The notes under the pieces were generated by a model that did no database searches, was not told the origin of the DNA, and was given only the letters and a program-made list of their open reading frames with translations. A program made the translations under genes and the position numbers. From positions 1 to 26,475 of the forward strand of contig WRGM01000169.1 of NCBI GenBank assembly GCA_009787175.1: a DNA stretch of 26,475 nucleotides, read 5' to 3'. Of the stretch, positions 23,235 through 26,475 are shown piece by piece. Source of the DNA: Candidatus Bathycorpusculum fermentans (lineage in GTDB: Archaea; Thermoproteota; Bathyarchaeia; Bathyarchaeales; Bathycorpusculaceae). How positions within the stretch are numbered: the first letter of the stretch is position 1; each line of letters begins with the position of its first letter.

Positions 23235-26200
23235 CTTAAACTCTCACTTGTTACCGTTGATACCGGAGTGCCTGAGATAACGGGGTAGAATAGCACGAAT
23301 AGTGCAATTACCACTATGAAGTAGGCTAACGCCGCTATTTTCATCCATTTATATTTCCAATACTTGCTAATAAAATACGCTGATGCAAGACAGATAATTG
23401 GTACGCTAACATAATAATGGTAAATGAATAAGCCTCTGCTTATAAAAGCGTAAGGTATCCATTGGGCAAAGTAGACAACTGATAAGAATACCGCGGAAAT
23501 TTCGAATACGGGCATTTGCCGTTTTTTAAGATCAGCAACAGCTTTGAGTATAGTAACACCTGTAATAGTTATAATAGCCGCAAAACCTATCCACCAAACA
23601 GCGGGATTACCAAACACACTTATTGTTGAGCGCATATCTGCAGGCAAATAACTAACATATAACCAAAGTGGCTTTTCTATTAGCGGCCAACTCCAACCAG
23701 GTGAAGAGTATGGATGATCAAGACCTATAGGGGCAGCGTGGTAAGAATACATGCCGTCCTGAAGTTGAGCCACATTCATAAGAGATCTACCGGCGAGCAT
23801 ATCAGGAATGTATGTTGCAAAATAGATACCAACAGCCATAATGATAAAGAACATTATGTAAACATAGGGATATTCAAAGAAAGCATAAAACTTGTCTGAA
23901 AGTGATTTACCTTTAGCTCTTATCAAATCTGAGAAACGCATTATTATTAAGATAGCCATTGCACCTAAGAAGCCGAAAAGTACTAACCATTTAGTGGAAA
24001 AACCAAGTGCAAATAGTAAAAATGAAAAAAACAGTGGGATAACACTTGCATTTTTCCAACCTTTCCTTACTACATTACCCAGGTAAATAAAGAAGAATAG
24101 TTGAGAAAATACAGAAAAGAACGCAAGATATGTATCTGTAATACCTAAACGTGCCTCTGAGAAATGCATAAAATCAAATGTTAATAGAAAAGCTGCTGAG
24201 AAACCACCAATGTATGAACCGAACATTTTTTTACCTAATAGGAAAATTACAGGTATCATTAAAGTTCCAAAAATTACACCCATTACACGCCAACCAAACG
24301 GGTTTAACCCAAAAACTGCAACACCAGATGCAATGATAAGCTTACCCAAAGGCGGATGAGTCCACTCATATGGCAACTGTCGATGCAGGTATTGCTCAGC
24401 AGTTCGGGTAAAGTATACCTCATCAAACATTGTCTCAGTCAAATAAGTCTTAGGTAATACAACGGTATCTTGCTCATCGATTAAAAAAGCAAAATTTAGA
24501 GTACTACCGGTTTCACTGGTAACAGAAACTATGGGTACTAATTGATTATCCGAGTTAAGGATAGCCAACTCGTTAATTGTAATATTTGCTAATGCTTCAA
24601 ACTCTAAGCGGATATATCTAGTGTCACGTATGTTAAGTGAGTGCCAATTCATGTAAGCATATGGATAAGTTATAGTAATTGTGCCACTTTCGACCCAGTC
24701 ATCATGTTGGCCGGTATAAATTTTTATTTGTGTATCTTCGCTATTTTTTATATAAAAAGAAATCGTGCTAGCAGACGTTATGCTGCCCAGGTCTAATATT
24801 ACAACCTGTGGTTGTTCATCTGCTATTTCTAGACCATTTGAAGGTACTTGTGTTGCACCCAAGTTTGTTATAGCAATAGAGAAGAATATTAGAGATAGTA
24901 AGATCATTGTTATAATGTCTTTTTTAGTTATGTTAAAAGAAAAGACAGGACTACGTCTTACAGGGGGCGGTTCAACTTTTAACTCGCTAATGCTCACTTC
25001 TTCGCTTTCTATTAGGTCAGTTTTTGGTTCACAACTCTCAGATGGTTCGTTTTTAATTGTGTTTTCGTTTTTAAGTTCACGCCATAGCAATAGAGAACCG
25101 TATAGGAACATGATAACGTTGATAACACCTACTACTATAACTACAGGATCACCTGAGAGGTTAGGACTATATGTATAGTTAGCTTTATTGTAAAGATTTA
25201 GCCAGTATAGGACATATGCAATGTTTGATAGAAAAGTTGCTGTTATAACAACGTAGAATACTCGGACTTTTTTGATAAATGGCGTCATTAGAGCTAACAT
25301 GCTAAGGGCGGGGAAGAGGTATCGTTCATGTATACGTGTTGGTAACATGAAAAACGCGAAAAGCAACATAAATGCGGCGAAAAATATGAGCCAATGATCA
25401 GAGGATAATTTATTCCATTTCTTATTTACCACATATATAGTGAAAACTGAAAACGCGGCAAATAGAATCCAGCCGAAAATGAACAAGTTACCATCTGGCT
25501 TCCATAGACCAAATAGTCCCCAAGAGTTAAAGGCGTTAACAGATGTGTAAGCGTATCCGTTGTACGCGCCAAAGTAGATGTCATAAAGGAAATTTACAGG
25601 ATTGCTCCATTGCATAGGTAAAATGACTGCAAAGATTGTTGCCACAAACGCGGCAATGGAAAGAACGAATCGTTTAACGCCGCTTTTTTTGAATATTACA
25701 AATGCAACTAGAGGTAGTAAAGCTATAGATTGCGGTTTAGTTAAAATGCTAAGGGCAAAACTTGCAGTTGAGAGTTCAGGTTGACGTTTTATTGCCAAAA
25801 TAAGGGAAAGCAACATAAAGAAGGTGTATACAGCGTCGAATTGTCCCCAGACGGCAGCGTTAAAGATTACTGCAGGATTGAAAATATATAAAGCAGATGC
25901 TAAAAGGGCAAGTTTGAAGCTGAACTGTTTGCGGATAAAGAGGTAAATTAGTCCGCCTATGAGCATGTCAAAAATGTTTGGAACCAACTTTACAATATAT
26001 GCAGCAGCAGATGTTCCAAATAAGCCCAATGCTTGAGTTAATGAGCCAAACACCCAGAATAAGTAAACATTAAAAGGGGGATAATCACACCAGCTAACAG
26101 TATCATAAAATAGGCGTGGACCAAAATCAGCTGCGGTATTAAACCATGAGATAAAAGTATTCATGTCATTTTGGTAACCTTGAGTTGAAAATAACAAAAC

Positions 26201-26266
26201 ACGAATAATAAAAGCCACACCGAACATACTAGCCAAGATTAATGTTTTCTGCTTATCAAACTGCAA
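23210..26266 (-). CDS. two-module GT-C glycosyltransferase (Gpi18-like plus PMT-like)
   Basis: A 1018-residue membrane enzyme. Residues 1 to about 400 form a GT-C module like Gpi18 mannosyltransferases, with WFNTAADFGP, WGQFDAVYTFF and the typical RIHERYLFPAL (about 311-321). A charged linker follows, a membrane helix near 450-470, and an extracytoplasmic beta-sandwich (about 475-600) resembling a discoidin/F5-8 jelly-roll. From about 613 it is PMT-like: FDEVYF, THPPLGKLIIASG, FGWRVMG, FDFMHFSEARLGITD. Both modules should use lipid-linked sugars outside the membrane. The start is TTG with GAGG seven nt upstream. It overlaps the GT2 gene. Confidence 0.85.
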   Translation of the reverse strand: MQFDKQKTLILASMFGVAFIIRVLLFSTQGYQNDMNTFISWFNTAADFGPRLFYDTVSWCDYPPFNVYLFWVFGSLTQALGLFGTSAAAYIVKLVPNIFDMLIGGLIYLFIRKQFSFKLALLASALYIFNPAVIFNAAVWGQFDAVYTFFMLLSLILAIKRQPELSTASFALSILTKPQSIALLPLVAFVIFKKSGVKRFVLSIAAFVATIFAVILPMQWSNPVNFLYDIYFGAYNGYAYTSVNAFNSWGLFGLWKPDGNLFIFGWILFAAFSVFTIYVVNKKWNKLSSDHWLIFFAAFMLLFAFFMLPTRIHERYLFPALSMLALMTPFIKKVRVFYVVITATFLSNIAYVLYWLNLYNKANYTYSPNLSGDPVVIVVGVINVIMFLYGSLLLWRELKNENTIKNEPSESCEPKTDLIESEEVSISELKVEPPPVRRSPVFSFNITKKDIITMILLSLIFFSIAITNLGATQVPSNGLEIADEQPQVVILDLGSITSASTISFYIKNSEDTQIKIYTGQHDDWVESGTITITYPYAYMNWHSLNIRDTRYIRLEFEALANITINELAILNSDNQLVPIVSVTSETGSTLNFAFLIDEQDTVVLPKTYLTETMFDEVYFTRTAEQYLHRQLPYEWTHPPLGKLIIASGVAVFGLNPFGWRVMGVIFGTLMIPVIFLLGKKMFGSYIGGFSAAFLLTFDFMHFSEARLGITDTYLAFFSVFSQLFFFIYLGNVVRKGWKNASVIPLFFSFLLFALGFSTKWLVLFGFLGAMAILIIMRFSDLIRAKGKSLSDKFYAFFEYPYVYIMFFIIMAVGIYFATYIPDMLAGRSLMNVAQLQDGMYSYHAAPIGLDHPYSSPGWSWPLIEKPLWLYVSYLPADMRSTISVFGNPAVWWIGFAAIITITGVTILKAVADLKKRQMPVFEISAVFLSVVYFAQWIPYAFISRGLFIYHYYVSVPIICLASAYFISKYWKYKWMKIAALAYFIVVIALFVLFYPVISGTPVSTVTSESLRWFNQWVF

Positions 26267-26291
26267 AGCAACGCCTCAAGAGTACTTGAAA

Positions 26292-26384
26292 CTATGGTAA
26301 CTTACAAAAATAAGTCTTTTCCAATTTCACAAACAAAACAAGGGAAATAACACATAAAATCCCCAGTAAAAACAAAATCATCAT
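26292..26384 (-). CDS. candidate 30-residue membrane micropeptide
   Basis: A 30-codon ORF starting with two ATGs; AGGA lies 6 nt upstream. The product has one hydrophobic helix (ILFLLGILCVISLVLFV) and a basic end, KLEKTYFCKLP. It lies 8 nt after the stop of the partial gene and ends 25 nt before the GT-C fusion start, all on one strand, so it looks like part of a glycosylation operon. No family recognised. Confidence 0.45.
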   Translation of the reverse strand: MMILFLLGILCVISLVLFVKLEKTYFCKLP

Positions 26385-26392
26385 GGAATTTC

Positions 26393-26475
26393 CTAAATTC
26401 CCAAGGTTTTGGGCACTACAATATCTAGTTTTTTGCAGATATCTTTCTGCTCTCTATTTGGCTCGCAGATTATCA
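26393..26475 (-). CDS. C-terminus of a gene running out of the window
   Basis: The minus-strand frame is open from the window edge to a TAG at 26393-26395 and encodes 26 residues that look like a real protein end: EPNREQKDICKKLDIVVPK, then TLGI. The identity cannot be told from this; by position it may be another glycosylation gene. Confidence 0.45.
   Translation of the reverse strand, partial: IICEPNREQKDICKKLDIVVPKTLGI

Noticed and set aside
1..26475. CRISPR arrays, rRNA, tRNA, complete insertion sequences
   Set aside because: No regular direct repeats, conserved rRNA segments, tRNA folds or intact transposase genes were seen by eye on either strand.

Overview
The window looks like a piece of an AT-rich archaeal chromosome. 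The evidence is the archaeal information-processing set on both strands: ABCE1/RLI, an archaeal-type S2 and enolase, FEN1, aEF-1beta, a small HVO_2753-like zinc ribbon, Trm5, RtcA, diphthine-ammonia ligase, DUF371 and a TRAM protein. A large secreted PQQ-type propeller with a C-terminal membrane anchor, an arcadin-1-like protein and a Gpi18/PMT-type glycosyltransferase make a TACK lineage, perhaps Bathyarchaeia, my best guess. That is inference from gene families, not a marker-gene placement. I saw no rRNA, tRNA, CRISPR array or complete insertion sequence.

Layout. 1-2.7 kb: a partial ORF, a candidate 25-residue membrane peptide, a PHP phosphoesterase and MetRS. 2.8-5.5 kb: a zinc-ribbon membrane protein, an alpha/beta hydrolase, an unusual family-4-like uracil-DNA glycosylase, a hydrogenase maturation protease and a Vsr/DUF559-like endonuclease. 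5.6-7.2 kb: Sir2 deacylase and Dph6. 7.2-7.5 kb: two very small genes joined by an ATGA overlap, one resembling the transposon-associated DUF2080 family. 7.5-12.5 kb: ABCE1, enolase, S2 and MEMO, all on the minus strand, centred on ribosome function plus glycolysis. 12.6-15.6 kb: an acidic tryptophan-rich micropeptide, a possible C/D box RNA, the PQQ-propeller surface protein and a small membrane peptide ahead of it. 15.8-17.2 kb: a minus-strand run of zinc-ribbon protein, aEF-1beta, Cys-rich protein and TRAM protein. 17.4-18.9 kb: FEN1 and DUF371 on the plus strand. 18.9-21.1 kb: RtcA and Trm5, overlapping. 21.1-22.4 kb: a coiled-coil protein, acylphosphatase and an arcadin-1-like protein. 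22.4-26.5 kb: a glycosylation operon (partial gene, 30-residue membrane peptide, two-module GT-C fusion, GT2 dolichyl-phosphate sugar transferase).

Two themes stand out. First, initiation: many genes begin with TTG (MetRS, UDG, S2, FEN1, the GT-C fusion, the Cys-rich protein) or GTG, often with a clear Shine-Dalgarno sequence. MEMO and the PQQ-propeller protein have no ATG, GTG or TTG that would include their evident N-termini; a UUU and an AUA lie where a start is expected. Second, micropeptides: three short hydrophobic ORFs with Shine-Dalgarno-like sequences, plus one highly acidic Trp-repeat peptide, sit in gaps between larger genes and are short enough for ordinary gene callers to miss. 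The rest is mainly conserved housekeeping.
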